A stretch of DNA of 64,000 nt from Diploptera punctata (GCA_030220185.1 JASPKZ010003432.1:1612001-1676000); one strand, 5' to 3'; counted from the stretch's first letter, positions 1 to 11,549 are shown. The notes: generated by a model not told the origin, from the sequence alone. Program-made: numbers and translations.

Positions 1-150
1 ACCATGATTGAAAGTTCAACTTCCTACATTTCGGGATTGCCAACCTAAATAACTATACTGTAATATTACATTTACACTCACGTGCGGGAAGTAAAACCAC
101 TGCCCTCTATGTATACTACGTACAATGTATAGGCCTATACAAAATATATC
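1..150 (-). repeat. Interspersed repeat R1, copy 1 (cut by the window edge)
   Basis: The reverse complement aligns over about 140 bp with 19090-19230. Shared segments include GTAGTATAC, GTTTTACTTC, TATAGTTATTTAGGTT and AACTTTCAATCATGGT. The class is unknown. The second copy continues into a short ORF. Confidence 0.6.
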
Positions 151-654
151 CAAAAGGCAGTATTAATATACATTATACGAAACAAATCACTACATTTTAA
201 ATGAACTGAACTTTATTTGAAACAATATAAGGCAATAAATAGGTAGGCCTACTTGCGGTCATTTTATCAATAATGATGGTCTCACGCCCTCCTGTACTTT
301 CAACTAATAAACATTGTTAACGTTGCTAAATTGTTTATAATGAACGCACACATTTCCAACAAAGATGTTATTATTTTATTACTATTTATTATTTTGAAAA
401 TACCATCGCGCAAACAATAATGTACAACGCATGTTTGTGAAGTGTTTTACAGAATCTCGGAAATTAAAAACCGAGCTATTTTTAAACATTTTCCTCGTTT
501 CTGTAAATATCATTTTCCAACCTTGCATCGTAATATACTATTTATGTAAACTATATGGACCCATATGTGAGAATGGAATATGGAAAATTTGAATGAATGA
601 TAGTTAAAAAATACATTTATTTTACCAGATATTCTAATAGTTATTAAAGCTCAT
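151..654. other. No recognised feature
   Basis: AT-rich intronic sequence without convincing coding or structural signal. Confidence 0.4.
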
Positions 655-925
655 AGATTAGAATGGCTGTGGCATTGATAAGGATGACAGATAAATAATA
701 GAACAGTTAGAAAGATTTTAGAAACATAGCCAGAAGGAAGGATACAAAGAGGAAGGCCAGATTAAGATGGATAGATGACGAAGATGACCTCAGAACATTG
801 GGAGTGAAAAGATGGAGGCAAAGTGCCATAGAAAGAGCTGTGTGAGCATCGATCATTAAGGAGGCTACGATCAAAACTCTATGTGCCGTTATACCAAGTG
901 AAGAAAAATTAGAGGGTGGTGATGA
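655..925 (+). mobile_element. Decayed LINE 3' end (C-terminal reverse-transcriptase tail)
   Basis: Broken frames read as the usual LINE tail: LEWLWH, then a QPEGRIQRGRPRLRWMDDV-like stretch, then DLRTLGVKRWRQ and EKLEGGDDD. The WxGH, GRPxxRW and RxxWR pattern follows RT domains in several non-LTR clades. Stops and frameshifts make it a relic. Confidence 0.6.
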
Positions 926-1499
926 TTATGCCGATATGGTTTTTGTTCTTATCTCATCCATACTATCTCTTCACAAAAATATTTCATATTTTGTAACATC
1001 TATCAGTTTTATTTAAAATGTGGAAACGCATGGAAAGAGCAGAAGTTTAGCCGCCTCTGGATATAACTTTATACATGACATCACGTCATGTGGAAAACAG
1101 GAGCTTCAAAACGACAACTGGTGTGTGTGAAAGGTACGGTGAACGCACGACCGAATAAGTAAGTTACATTGCCTGACACATGTGTTTTACGTGTCAAAGA
1201 TGCTTCATTCGAACTAGAAAAATCTCACAGCCATGTGCCAAACATCAAACATACTTAATGCTCACAATATTTGATCTCTATTCTCATCAATGGGTTTTGT
1301 TATGTTCACCTTTATGACTCAATCAATTAGCTTCAAAATTACTTCTTTAAATATTCATTGTTTTCATATCGTAATTTTATATCATGTAAACAAAACATTG
1401 AGGATGACGATTCTTTCCTAAAGCAAGTGTGGACCACATGGAATAAATGCATATATGATCTTCTTGACTCTGATTTGGTTAAAGTAGTAGGCCTACTAA

Positions 1500-1990
1500 G
1501 TTATGTCCCGCACCGTAACCGAGCGGTTAAGGGAAGATGTCTTCCTCAGAAAGATATTTGTCCTCATGGTAATACATACCCTATAAATGCCGCAGCTATG
1601 ATTAAAAATAAGATTAAAGCACCTACAGATCATGTGTGTAGGAATTTAAATGACCCATAGTATATCCCTCGCAGAGCTACGGGACTTGCGCTGGTTCGAG
1701 TCTTCATGGGGGAAGACATTTTCTCGTGGAATTTCTGCCAGTATGGAACCGGTGCCCACCCAGCATCATGGGAAATCCAGGTAGCTACAATGAATAGCGG
1801 CTCCAGGATGAGAACTTCAACTAAAATGGCTGGGGGACTCAACATGCAGACCATATGTCACACCTAGGCCTATACTGGCTGGATGATTGTCTGCCTCTGT
1901 GATTAACACGTGTGGATGTGAGGTCAGCAGCCGGCTGGTAGGCCAAGGACCTTCTAGGCCTGTCGCGCCGTGGAGTTAGTTAGTACTAAG
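1500..1990 (+). repeat. tRNA-derived SINE, family D
   Basis: The head has a tRNA-like GTAACCGAGCGGTTAAGG at about 1513. The body is CGCAGAGCTACGGGACTTG, then a B-box-like GGTTCGAGTC, then GGGGGAAGACATTTTCTCG. The end carries AGGCCAAGGACCTTCTAGG. It aligns with the reverse complement of 59835-60165. Relative to that copy, about 120 bp extra lies between head and B box (about 1545-1665). Confidence 0.55.
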
Positions 1991-2039
1991 TAGGCTATTA
2001 CAGTACATAGAACCCAATAACCAAACGTAAGATAAAAAA

Positions 2040-2165
2040 ATTATCGACGGATTTCAACAGCGATACTGTCATTTTCAAGATTGAGTAATAAAATTAAGAT
2101 AGGTTTTTAATTTTATTATTATTCAGTTTTGAAAATGACAGCATCGCTGCCGAAACGCGACGACT
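2040..2165. repeat. Imperfect hairpin (inverted repeat, arms about 38 bp)
   Basis: The arm from 2058, CAGCGATACTGTCATTTTCA, is mirrored by an arm ending in AAAATGACAGCATCGCTG near 2155. The loop is AT-rich. It is probably a small mobile-element remnant. Confidence 0.55.
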
Positions 2166-2398
2166 GTTTTCAAAACCTATTACAGTACTATATTAACGAA
2201 ATCGAGTCATACGGAATACGCAGAATTAAAAGCTGCTAAATTGGATTCATCCGATTATACAGGATGAAAGTAATATAAGTATGAAAATCTTAAACATGAA
2301 TTTATGGAAGTACTTACAATCACAAATTTATACACTTTGGTCGCACGTATGATTTTCTCAGACAAACTATTTACAAGAGAAATTTATTGATTACTTTA

Positions 2399-2545
2399 TC
2401 TTCTTGTATCTTGTAAGCCCATATTTCCCTTAACAGAGATTTAGGCACTCTCCCCCTACAGGGAAGAATTTGAACCATACTAATTTAGTTACACTTGTTT
2501 TCGTATAGATGTCATTTGAGTGGTCTGTGGTCAGCGTTCCATAAT
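2399..2545 (-). repeat. SINE family C, 3' part only
   Basis: Nearly identical over about 145 bp to the tail halves of the copies at 10591 and 40741 (shared CCCTACAGGGAAGAATTTGA and ACTTGTTTTCGTATAGATGT). The tRNA-like head is absent, as expected for a 5'-truncated copy. Confidence 0.7.
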
Positions 2546-2685
2546 GATGGCAAATATTAGGCTGATTTTCTTATAGCAGACATGGGACATAGAACTGTAT
2601 AACGTTTAGGCCTATGATATAAAATGTTATATATAGGCCTATATGAAATTTACATTGCAGTCTTTAATGTCTTTTTAATCATTAG

Positions 2686-2688
<3 letters not shown>

Positions 2689-2724
<36 letters not shown>
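2689..2724. repeat. (TA)n microsatellite
   Basis: Uninterrupted TA dinucleotides, about 36 bp. Confidence 0.95.
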
Positions 2725-2729
<5 letters not shown>

Positions 2730-3109
2730 TCTATACAAATATGTATTTGTAGCCTATATTTGTGCTGGTTGAGTGGAAGAGAAGGCCTTATGGTCTTAAA
2801 TCTGCCAGAATAAATAAAACATTACTGGTATTTTTATATTGTTTTGTTATATTTCCGTCATCTTGTGACCTTTATTAGAAATACTCTGAAACTCTGAAGA
2901 AGTCGACTCTTCTAATTGAAAGAATTTCAACAAACATATTTAATAAGTCGATATCAAACATAAGAGAATCATCAAATAACGTCAAAAAATGGACATCGCG
3001 ATACCTGGGCAACTCAGAAGAAACGAATTATATTAAACAGAACACATATTTAATATTAATAATATTACAACATTTATTGAATTTGGTATATGTAACAATA
3101 ATAAAAGTA

Positions 3110-3345
3110 ATAATAATGGACATCTGAAGAGGATGGAGAATAATAGGATCCCAAGAATGATGCTGGATTAGAATACTGAAGTCAGGAGGAGAAGGCGGAA
3201 ACCCAGGGAACAGTGGATGGATGAAGTGAGAAGAAACATGGTCAACAGAGACCTCAAAGAAGAAGAAGCTGAGGTTAGAAATCTGTGGCGAAGCAAAATA
3301 CTTTTGGGCTGAAGGATAAATACTGTAATGTAGAGAACTTCCTTA
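3110..3345 (+). mobile_element. LINE 3' end, RT C-terminal tail
   Basis: The plus frame reads HLKRMENNRIPRMMLD, then a stop, then KPREQWMDEVRRNMVNRD and EEEAEVRNLWRSKILLG. This is the usual LINE tail layout (HLKRM, RRRGRP-like, W-DEV, W-R). It abuts a LINE-B copy on the other strand. Confidence 0.6.
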
Positions 3346-3359
3346 ATAAAAAAGATAAT

Positions 3360-4080
3360 AATTACTAACTCACTGGCATTATGGAACCCAGTAATCGATG
3401 CCCGTGCGGCCATAAACTCACTATACTTCCTTAATCTGAGTTAATGTTTCCCAATATTCCATGCATACTTTATTTCCCTCAAACCATGATTAAGATAGAA
3501 TACAGACGGCGGAGATGAGGTTCCTAAGACAAGTTAAAGGATGTACAAGACTTGATAGAATAAAAAATGAGGATATAAGAGAAGAATTGAAAGTACAGCC
3601 TTTATTGGATAAGATCACGAATTACAGGCAGAAATGGATTGATCATATGGATGGAATGAGTAAGGAGAGATATCCATAGTTAGCAAGAAATTATCAAGCA
3701 AGAGGAATACGTGATGTTGGAAGACCTAGAAGACGTAGGGCTGATGCATTATGAAGTCGGAACGGGCAATTGTCTAATCCCTGGAGTGATGATGATGATG
3801 ATCATGATTAATATTATTCTCCCTTCTCATTTTTTCTACATACAGAAGAGTTTAGCTCTGGCTTTTCTACAATAAATTTTTGTGGCTCTCTTTCATTAGG
3901 CCTACCTATTTGAGCCATGGGCCTACCTATGTCCTTCCCATCGCAGTATATGGGTTTTTTTGTTATATTTATGTTTGATTTACCATATAGATAATGTAGC
4001 TCATTTTAAGGAGTTTTGTCATTCATCCCACTATTAATCTCTCTTAGGTCCAAAAATTTCCCTAGCCACTTTATTCTTAA
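3360..4080 (-). mobile_element. LINE-B 3' end, interrupted by a nested element
   Basis: The minus strand carries the family's end: a reversed 'ACTCACTGGCATTATGGAAC' flank, the CGCGGCCAT block, and the tail ending near TTTTTGGACC. It parallels the copies at 7635, 23520 and 40415. The two parts, 3360-3493 and 3803-4080, are separated by the insertion described next. Confidence 0.7.
3494..3802 (+). mobile_element. Nested 5'-truncated RTE-like LINE tail with 9-bp target duplication
   Basis: The plus frame reads EMRFLRQVKGCTRLDRIKNE, a GRPRRRRADAL-like stretch, then a (TGA)n tail ending at about 3802. The nine bases CATGATTAA occur immediately before (3485-3493) and after (3803-3811), a clean target-site duplication. 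Uninterrupted LINE-B relatives at 7771 and 40536 have a single GATTGATGTTA/GATTAATGTTA-type sequence at this point, confirming insertion into LINE-B. Confidence 0.78.
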
Positions 4081-4322
4081 ATAATCGCAATATTTTCTGC
4101 TCTATTAGTGTAGTAGAAGTAGGACTTTATTAAACTAAAAGTAAGATACATACAATGTTATTTACAAATATGGGTTGCATGCGCAGTAAGTCATACGTGC
4201 TGTTGATAGCCGTATCAGTAAAATAATGTTTGGTAATAATGTAAAGTAAAAATACACACAATAATATTAGCCTACAATTAGATAAGAATACAATTATGTT
4301 AGTCCTATACATTAATTAGGTT

Positions 4323-4620
4323 ATGTATAATTATTAAGTAGGCCTATTAATGGCATTCCATTTTGCTAACATATTTATTTATTCACGAATGAGTATAGTT
4401 CTTATTCTCCTCGTTTTCTCCAGAAATTTAACCAAGTTTACCCGATTTTCTGGGTTTACTGTTAACTCATGTATAATTATTAAGTAGGCATATTAATGAC
4501 ATTACATTTTGCTAACATAGGCCTATTTATTTATTCATGAATGAGTGTAGTTCTTATTCTCCTCGTTTTCTCCAGAAATTTACCCAAGTTTACCCGATTT
4601 TCTGGGTTTACTATTAACTC
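4323..4620. repeat. Tandem duplication, two units of about 150 bp
   Basis: Units 4323-4468 and 4469-4620 both begin ATGTATAATTATTAAGTAGG and share ATTCTCCTCGTTTTCTCCAG and CCCGATTTTCTGGGTTTACT. They differ by scattered substitutions and a six-base difference where unit 2 has an AGGCCT insertion. Confidence 0.9.
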
Positions 4621-4639
4621 GTATCATGCCAATCTTTCA

Positions 4640-5830
4640 CGATTTGAATTTATAAATCTTTCTGGTAATAACTGATGCCTCCAATATTCTAAATCGTTAT
4701 ATTTTCCTCATATAGGCCTATGTATCTCATCTTCAAAGCTCCCGCACATTGGGTATTCGCATATCATGATCGTCGCTAACTTTTAGAAATTTCCATGCCC
4801 CAGCCTAAACCAAGCAAGTCCTAATCTCCTTTTAAATCCTAGTATAGGCCTATATGATTCCTTCCCCCAGACTTGTTTTAGGTCTCTTTGTAAAAACAGT
4901 GAACTTTTCCTGTAAATTAGGCCAAAATATCTTGTTGGTTACATCTAAATACCTCTTCCTTATTTTTCTCCACACATTCTTAGGATTTTCAGCCCCTTTT
5001 CCCCATACCCGACCCATGCCAATCTTTTGGAGTTCTCTCTTAACCTCGTCTGCCCAGCATTTCACATCTATGTTCCTAATTTGGTGGTCGTAACAAATTG
5101 CTCTGAGCATTGTTTGTTCACCTTGGATTAGTCGCAACCAATACTTGAGTACACGCACTTTGCAGTTTATGTCGTCCTGAAATTACCCAAATTCATATAA
5201 AATTCCACAGTTAGAAACGGCCTTATTAAGTCATGTAATATATTTAAGAAAATGCGTATACCTTATTTAGTATTTCCGTTCTTTGAAAACCCTAAATCTC
5301 ACTACTATAGGGCCTAGTGGCCTCACCAATCGCTCCATACATTTTTTCTAAAGTGCTTATTGGATTATCAGGCACTCGACCCAGAATACCGAGTGTACTA
5401 TTAAGTAGTCCCCTCTATTTAAATAATGCTATATCAATACGTTTCTTCCGCTTTCCGTTTATTTCAACGTCGTGCCATGATATTCAAAATGTTTTACTTT
5501 TTGAAGTACTTGATCTCTGTATTTCCATTCCTCTGCTCTACCGTAAACCGTCCCATTTTTTAAAGTAATTTTTTATCTCAGTAACATTTACAGTCAATCC
5601 CCAATTCCTACAGTATATTTCCATTCGGTCAAAACCTCTTTGCAATCCCTTAGTTGTCTTGGAACAAATAATTAAATAATCTGCATACAACAGAATTGGG
5701 AATTTAACATTTCTTATCTTCGGAGCCACAATGTCTCCTTCTAGCATTATGTCTACAATATCATCAACGAATAGATAAAATAACATTGGTGACAAAATGC
5801 AACCCACTCCCCGATCGGCTGGACTGCTCT
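4640..5830 (-). pseudogene. Decayed LINE reverse transcriptase (palm to C-terminal tail)
   Basis: At the high-coordinate end the minus strand reads MGCILSPMLFYLFVDDIVD (RT motif 4 region), then ILLYADYLII, which corresponds to the catalytic YADD box with the second Asp replaced by Tyr. After degraded thumb sequence (FKYLG-like and LPILLYGAE-like areas) it reads NIDVKCWADEVKRELQKIGM and NVWRKIRKRYLDV, a typical C-terminal tail. Several stops and frameshifts show it is dead. The catalytic substitution is a further sign. The clade is not assigned. Confidence 0.72.
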
Positions 5831-6134
5831 CTGTGATGTGCCCTTGGTCTTCTTTTATACAGAATTAAACATACTTATAAATTGACATTAGAACATGTAT
5901 AATCTATTAAAGTAAGAGATCATGTTTCGCTTCCATTTAGTATAACTAGAAGATTGACAGTTTTATATATTTTACTGCATTTTTTAGGAGTATGGTTGCC
6001 AATAGTCCTCTAAAGTGCAAAATAGCATTTTTTTCCAGAGTTGAACCTATGTTTAATTTCTGTCTGCATCTGATTCTTGTTTGTAATTATTGTTCCTAGG
6101 TAGGCCTACAAAGGGAACATTGGTTCTACTGAAG

Positions 6135-6135
6135 T

Positions 6136-6199
<64 letters not shown>
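6135..6199. repeat. (AAT)n microsatellite
   Basis: About 20 AAT units, only 120 bp from the Hr51 exon at 6319. Confidence 0.95.
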
Positions 6200-6318
6200 T
6201 TTTTATTTAAACTGTCAAGTGTTAAGGTTATAAGATTTTGTCTTCCACTCTACCGATAAACATATTTCTTAAATAAAAGGGATGGCATGAAATAGGAATG
6301 ATTAGGCCTATTACATAC

Positions 6319-6433
6319 CCAAAAACACCGACAGCTACAGCGGCTTCTCTCAGAGCCCTCTCTTGGTCCATCTCCAGCAGAGCTTCTGGTCGAATTGTGG
6401 CGGTGTTCCTAGGCTGGCGCTCGTTTTGAACAG
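6319..6433 (-). CDS. Hr51: Hr51/NR2E3-type nuclear receptor, exon coding the DBD C-terminal extension and start of the hinge
   Basis: The acceptor TTTGTCCACAG precedes CTGTTCAAAACGAG. Joined to the phase-1 G left by the exon at 63360, it gives Ala and then VQNERQPRNTATIRPEALLE, followed by MDQERALREAAVAVGVF and a split Gly. The donor is GG|GTATGT at 6318. AVQNERQPRNTATIRPE is the hallmark T/A-box extension of the Hr51/FAX-1/PNR class, directly following MNKD in known members. The exon is 115 bp: 2 bases, 37 codons, 2 bases. Frame and motif both match the exon 57 kb upstream, so the two belong to one gene. No ligand-binding-domain exon is visible between position 1 and 6318, so the gene continues out of the window on the minus strand. 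Confidence 0.87.
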
Positions 6434-6949
6434 CTGTGGACAAAGTTAATGAAAAACCAATTAAAAATATTTGTCTTTGAAATATTTCAACATAATTTGA
6501 CATATTATACGATTTTTTAGTATCTATGCCTATATAGATGTCTAACACGCTTTGATTAATAAGCCGCATTTCTATTATTGTGACATGCTTAACGAACATG
6601 AGCATCAAACAAGGAGAGGACTGTAACGAGCAATAATGTTTGTGGGCGTTATAGACGAAAGATCTGTAAATCAGATTAAAAATCTAGCATTTAAATGTTG
6701 TCTCGGTTTCTATTGGAATATAAGGAGAAAAATAGAATGCCTCTGTTCATGAAGTTTTCAATTTCATCATTCCTTTACCTTGCAACTAACATCTATTCGT
6801 TATCTTCGCACAATAATTTAAATACACGATTGAGGAAAAATTTAGCTCCAGTTGTATCTCCACGCAAAAAATATCACTATTCCTCATTCTTCCTTCTTTC
6901 GAATAACCGTCTCTAGAATTCTTATATTAAAGAGTCTGTGTAAGTACTT

Positions 6950-7165
6950 ACACTACTTATATGCTGCGTAACACGAATGCATTGATGTTTTATCAATTGT
7001 TATTGAAATATCACAAAGAATGCACCTGATAACAGATCTGTCACTCTGAATTCCTTCTGCACTAAACTTTTTAACAATATCACGTAGTTTATAGGAGTTC
7101 ACTTTCGGTTTCGGCATACTGTATACTGGTAACTCAGGAAAATAGCAGACCGCACTAGTCAAACA
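6950..7165 (-). pseudogene. hAT/BED-type transposase N-terminal fragment
   Basis: The minus strand reads MPKPKVNSYKLRDIVKKF, then FSAEGIQSDRSVIRCILCDI. This resembles the start of insect BED zinc-finger transposases (MPKPK-x-LRE, then a CxxC). Only the N-terminus is present. A second related relic lies at 15395-16190. Confidence 0.45.
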
Positions 7166-7363
7166 TTATTTTGAACTGAAACATTTATTCACGCACTCAA
7201 CAACCTTCCTTGCTTCAACAATAGCTTTCGCATAACTGTGGTGCAATGAGGCGCAAACTAATTTAAAAGGAATAGCCTAACAGGATTGCACTAAGTGGAA
7301 GTAATGTGATGTGGACTGATATCACTATCGTTACCAACCCTTGAAATCGTATTTGAATAAATG

Positions 7364-7364
<1 letters not shown>

Positions 7365-7404
<40 letters not shown>
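7365..7404. repeat. (TA)n microsatellite
   Basis: About 38 bp of TA repeats. Confidence 0.95.
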
Positions 7405-7407
<3 letters not shown>

Positions 7408-7634
7408 TTGGTAATAAAATGTTCCAAAGGAGACAAAAAAGGTTTCAAAAGGTGCAAAATGTGCTTCCATTAAAGAAAAGGTACAAAAAAGTGCTAGCAT
7501 TGAAAAAAGATGCAAAAAGGTGCAACTAAAACACAGTTAGAGGCATTTATTTAATGTTTTCTTTCCAATACTAGCTAATTTGAACATTATAGTAACAAAA
7601 AAAGTGCAGCACCTAAAATTCCTAGCTCTAATAA

Positions 7635-8010
7635 TAACTAACTAATTAACTAACTCACTGGCGCTATCGAACCCAAGGGTTCACGGCCGCGCGAACATAA
7701 GTTCTCCATACATCCCTATCCTGAGCTAATGTTTTCCAATCATACTGTGTATAATGTACTTCGCACAAATCTTGATTGATGTTATTTTCCCCCTCATTCT
7801 TGGTCTACCAACAAGACGTTTTCCTTCTGGTTTTCCTACAAGAAGCTTCCCTGCATGTCTTTCATTCCCCATTTGTGCCACATGTCCTGCCCATTGCAAT
7901 TTACGAGACTTAACTGTTCTTGTTATATCTGGCTTCCTATAAATACCATGTAGTTCACTGTTATGTAGTCTTCTCCATTCGCCTGTGTGTTCATCTCTCT
8001 TTGGTCCAAA
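7635..8010 (-). mobile_element. LINE-B 3' end, best preserved minus-strand copy
   Basis: On the minus strand this encodes decayed RT-tail motifs (LQWAGHVAQMGNERH, GKPEGKRLVGRPRMRGK). It ends in the family-specific sequence matching TTCGATAGTGCCAGTGAGTT. Copies also occur at 3360, 23520, 38585, 39000, 40415, 46640, 47060, 48340 and 50855. Confidence 0.75.
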
Positions 8011-8080
8011 AATAACAATAATAATAATAATAATAATAATAAAAATAATAATAAAATTAATGATAATAATAATAATGTAT
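8011..8080. repeat. Imperfect (AAT)n tract
   Basis: AAT units with substitutions, abutting the LINE-B copy. Confidence 0.85.
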
Positions 8081-8139
8081 TTTATTTACCATGTTTCACA
8101 TCTTACAATGCCCAATTTAATCCACTGTCATTCTTAGAC

Positions 8140-8390
8140 ATCAAGGGGTTGTAGTTGATTAAGGCAATACACTACAAGGCGGAAGGACGCAGGTTATATT
8201 ACCGATGAAGACAGGTTTTTAAACCGAACTATATCTTCTTACGGCATCATGGCCTAAGTGTCTAACTTAAATGAGTAATATACGCGTGTTCTGGAACAAA
8301 GGGCGCCGTCACACAGAGCCAGTAACCCGGTTGACATCCCGTGTGCCTTTTCTAGAAAGGTGGGAACTTTAACCCCTTAGTTTTTTACTT
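8140..8390 (+). repeat. SINE family B, diverged copy
   Basis: It aligns with 50035-50352: GTTGATTAAGGCAATACACT head, TTTTTAAAC, GCGCCGTCACACAGAG, GTTGACATCCCGTGTGCC, TCTAGAAAGGTGGGAACTTT. The B box is eroded. Confidence 0.68.
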
Positions 8391-9990
8391 ATTCGTCAAA
8401 AAAAAAATGCTGGAATGAAAATTTATTAGCGGACTAATTTAATCTAAATGTCCTTTTACTTAAATGTAATTAACAAGAACACTCGATTATCTGAAAGATA
8501 CTTACGTGTTTTGCATATAGCCAAAGATTCTAGAACCTAAATGTTAAAATATTTATAAATAAGATGCAATAAATAAAACCGGTCCTATTCAAGCAATTTA
8601 AGGATTTTGAGAAGCTATAATAAGTAGCGATTCCAGTAACGTTGGGTTGTGTTATTTTTTTATACAGCTGGACACGGATCGAGAGGTCCTTGTCCATTGC
8701 TTCCTCTTTTTTCACATAGGGGATAAGTTGTTTCTGGGTATAGTTCAAAACGTTACAGTAATGCTAGAGAGTAGGCTATACTGGATGATTACTGCAGTCT
8801 GTTTTTTCGCCAGGACCACAAGGAATGTGACATTTGATAAGCCGGTGGTCCTTGAATAGAACCCTTACTCTCCGCCTTAAAAACATCAAGCTTTAGTATA
8901 GCTAAGTGAGTTGTTTACTATCATACCGGTATTGTTATGCCATTTAATCAGCATTTTTATTTGGCGGCGCTTTTTGATAGCAAAATTCATTACCAATGCA
9001 AATAAAATTTTATTTTAGGCTTGAGGTTCTTTTACATATCGTAAATCTATGACCACACTCAATGCCCTGAAAAAATCTATCGGCATCTGCTGTATTAATA
9101 ACAATAATAATAACGGTAGGCCTACTAATAATATCGTCATGTAAAAAAGAATGACAGAAGACAAGATTCCCAAGGAAAAATCTCGAGTAGGTGCCATCTA
9201 GTAGAATAAGAAGAGGAGAGTAAAAAATAACGCGGTCTGATGTTGATTTAAGAAGACGGTAGATTAATTGGATACAGAAAGATAGGCTATTGTGAATCTT
9301 TCTGAAACTTGCTAATAATAGTAATTTATTATTATAAATAATAGGCCTAATATTAATACTTAATTTTCACTGGCGAAGTTAAAACTATGAGGTCCTATCT
9401 CACATTCGATCAGAATATCGATTTTTCAAAATTTTTTATCATTAAATCAACATTTGAAAGACACACTTTCAAATGATCTCTTCGTACAGAAAGTTAGGTG
9501 TTGGTGAAAATAAAATGAATGTTGAATTTTTTGAACCAAAATTAATGAGAATAAATTAATAATTGAGAATTGTAAGTGTAATTTTAAGTGGCAAGGATAC
9601 GATTCAGTACTGTAAGACTATTTTTGTTACGTTATTTTGTGTAGTAGATGGTTGTGTCCATTAGTATTGAATTATCGTTGAGTTGAAAAGCACGGGAGAG
9701 AGAGGAACAAATGGTTTGCTGGTCTGTCGGACGTTATGTATTGTTTCACCACACACGACTCCAGTAATTGCATGGAATGGACTCTGCGGGAGGTTTTACG
9801 AACTTGTCACTACCAAATGCCATGTTACCTTACAAAACCTACCTACCGAACGTAAAAAAAAAAATAAACTTCACCACATATTATATACCGTGTATTTTAT
9901 CTACAAACGCTCCAAGTAACACAAACAAAGCATTAAGATTTTTGTTATCATATTGAACTCAATCGATTCAATATATACAGTGAGACAAAG
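8391..9990. other. No recognised feature
   Basis: AT-rich sequence with only short, low-complexity ORFs. No element boundaries were found. Confidence 0.35.
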
Positions 9991-10000
9991 TCAAACGCAT

Positions 10001-10268
10001 AGCTGAGCTGAACAATCCGCTGTAGGGGAGGAAACGAACGACGGAAACATAGGGCCTACTGGGTGGGAGAGCTAGAACACTTGTAGGGAAGAAATCATAT
10101 ACATTAATCCAGAAATGTTGATCTTCAAGCTGCTACCTCCAGTCTTAGTATTGAATAGTGTAAGTAGTATGTTTTGAAAATGTGTAGTACTTTTGTCTGA
10201 ACACTCTTCCCCGACCCCTGACGTCATGGCCACAACATTACTACAGCTGCGGGTTGTTCAGCTGAGCT
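10001..10268. mobile_element. MITE-like element, terminal inverted repeats of about 27 bp
   Basis: Left end AGCTGAGCTGAACAATCCGC and right end (reverse complement) AGCTCAGCTGAACAACCCGC form imperfect inverted repeats about 270 bp apart. The interior is non-coding and GC-richer than its flanks. Confidence 0.55.
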
Positions 10269-10320
10269 TATAACAGTACATCATTTAATGGATTAGCTTT
10301 ATTACTTATATCAGTGATAT

Positions 10321-10510
10321 AATGTTAAAATATTAAAATAGGTACCTGATATAGCAGTCGTCCTCAACTAAATCAACTCCTGTTTAAAAAAAAACATTGT
10401 CAAGTGGTTAAAACAATGAAGGCCTTTTAAAATCAAGTTTCATCTTCTGCATTCTATTTGGTACTATTACCAAATATCAGGTAGGCCTACCTATTTTAAT
10501 ATTTTAACAT
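10321..10510. mobile_element. MITE-like element, inverted repeats of about 31 bp
   Basis: ATGTTAAAATATTAAAATAG then GTACCTGATAT at the left is mirrored at the right. The right arm has six extra bases, giving the AGGCCT palindrome. The span is 190 bp and has no coding potential. Confidence 0.62.
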
Positions 10511-10590
10511 ATTTCATAACTTCAACGGTATTTTACAATGCATTTTAGAAGTATTGATTATATCAGTGAATTAATAGTATATTTTTTCAA

Positions 10591-10992
10591 TATCTTCTTG
10601 TAAGCCCATGTTTCCCTTAACAGAGATATAGGCGCTCTCCCCCTACAGGGAAGAATTTGAACCATACTAATTTAGTTACACTTGTTTTCGTATAGATGTC
10701 ATTTGAGTGGTCCGTGGTCAGCTTTCCGCCTCATATTGCATTTCGGAAACCAAGGTAGTACTAGGACGGGAAAATTCGGTAAATATTGCTTAGAGGCCTT
10801 TTCATTAAGCCTAAGGATCTTTTACGAGCCTGAAATTCTTCAGACTCGGGACCCACGGCTTAAAGTCCCTCCTGGAGGACTTGCTCCTTGGATTTTTCCG
10901 TCCTAAAAAAATCCATCTACCCCGGCCGGGTTTGAACCCGCGACCTCGGGACCAGAGGCAAGGAGCATAACCACTAGTCCACTGCGGCCGAT
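10591..10992 (-). repeat. SINE family C, full-length copy
   Basis: The minus strand begins with a tRNA-like head: CGCAGTGGACTAGTGGTTAT (A-box region), then GCGGGTTCAAACCCG (B box with T-loop symmetry). A conserved body follows, including TTTTTAGGACGGAAAAATCC. It aligns over about 400 bp with 40741-41153. Confidence 0.78.
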
Positions 10993-11549
10993 TTTTTCAA
11001 TATAATGCTTATAATTAAGGAAGCATGTTTTAAACTCGAGTATTGCTCGAACCTAAGACTATATTTTCCCAAATACAGAAATTGGCATATATTTGTTTTC
11101 TATAGAGTCCATAGCCATGTTAATGTAAAATTCATACACTCCGGCTGGAGGGTGATTGAACTGATCTATGATCTCAAGCAGAGCACCTATAACTATTTGC
11201 TAATGATAACTATTTTTTTAGAAAGTTAACCATAAAATATATTCAATATATGGTGGTACCACAAATTATAGTTATTCAATTACTATTGCTAACACAATTT
11301 TGAAATTTAATACGGCAAAGCCAATCTACAAGAGAGGAGAGAAAATAAATGACCCATCATTATTAATTACGAAAATATTTGAGAAAAATTAAGCAAAATT
11401 TACTATAAGTCAAGTAATGTGATAGGCTATGTGTTGTGAACAGATACATATAATCTGAAACAACACGAAAAAAAGCTACAAAAAGCCTCTTTTTATCAAA
11501 GAAAGGTTGATATTCCGTCAAGTGAAAAAAAATCCTATTAATAGTGTTC

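Noticed and set aside
2040..2165. Hammerhead ribozyme in the hairpin (GAAACGCG and GAAATCCG are present in the two arms)
   Set aside because: Both arms read TTGAAAATGA where CTGATGA is required, so the core is absent; kept only as an inverted repeat.
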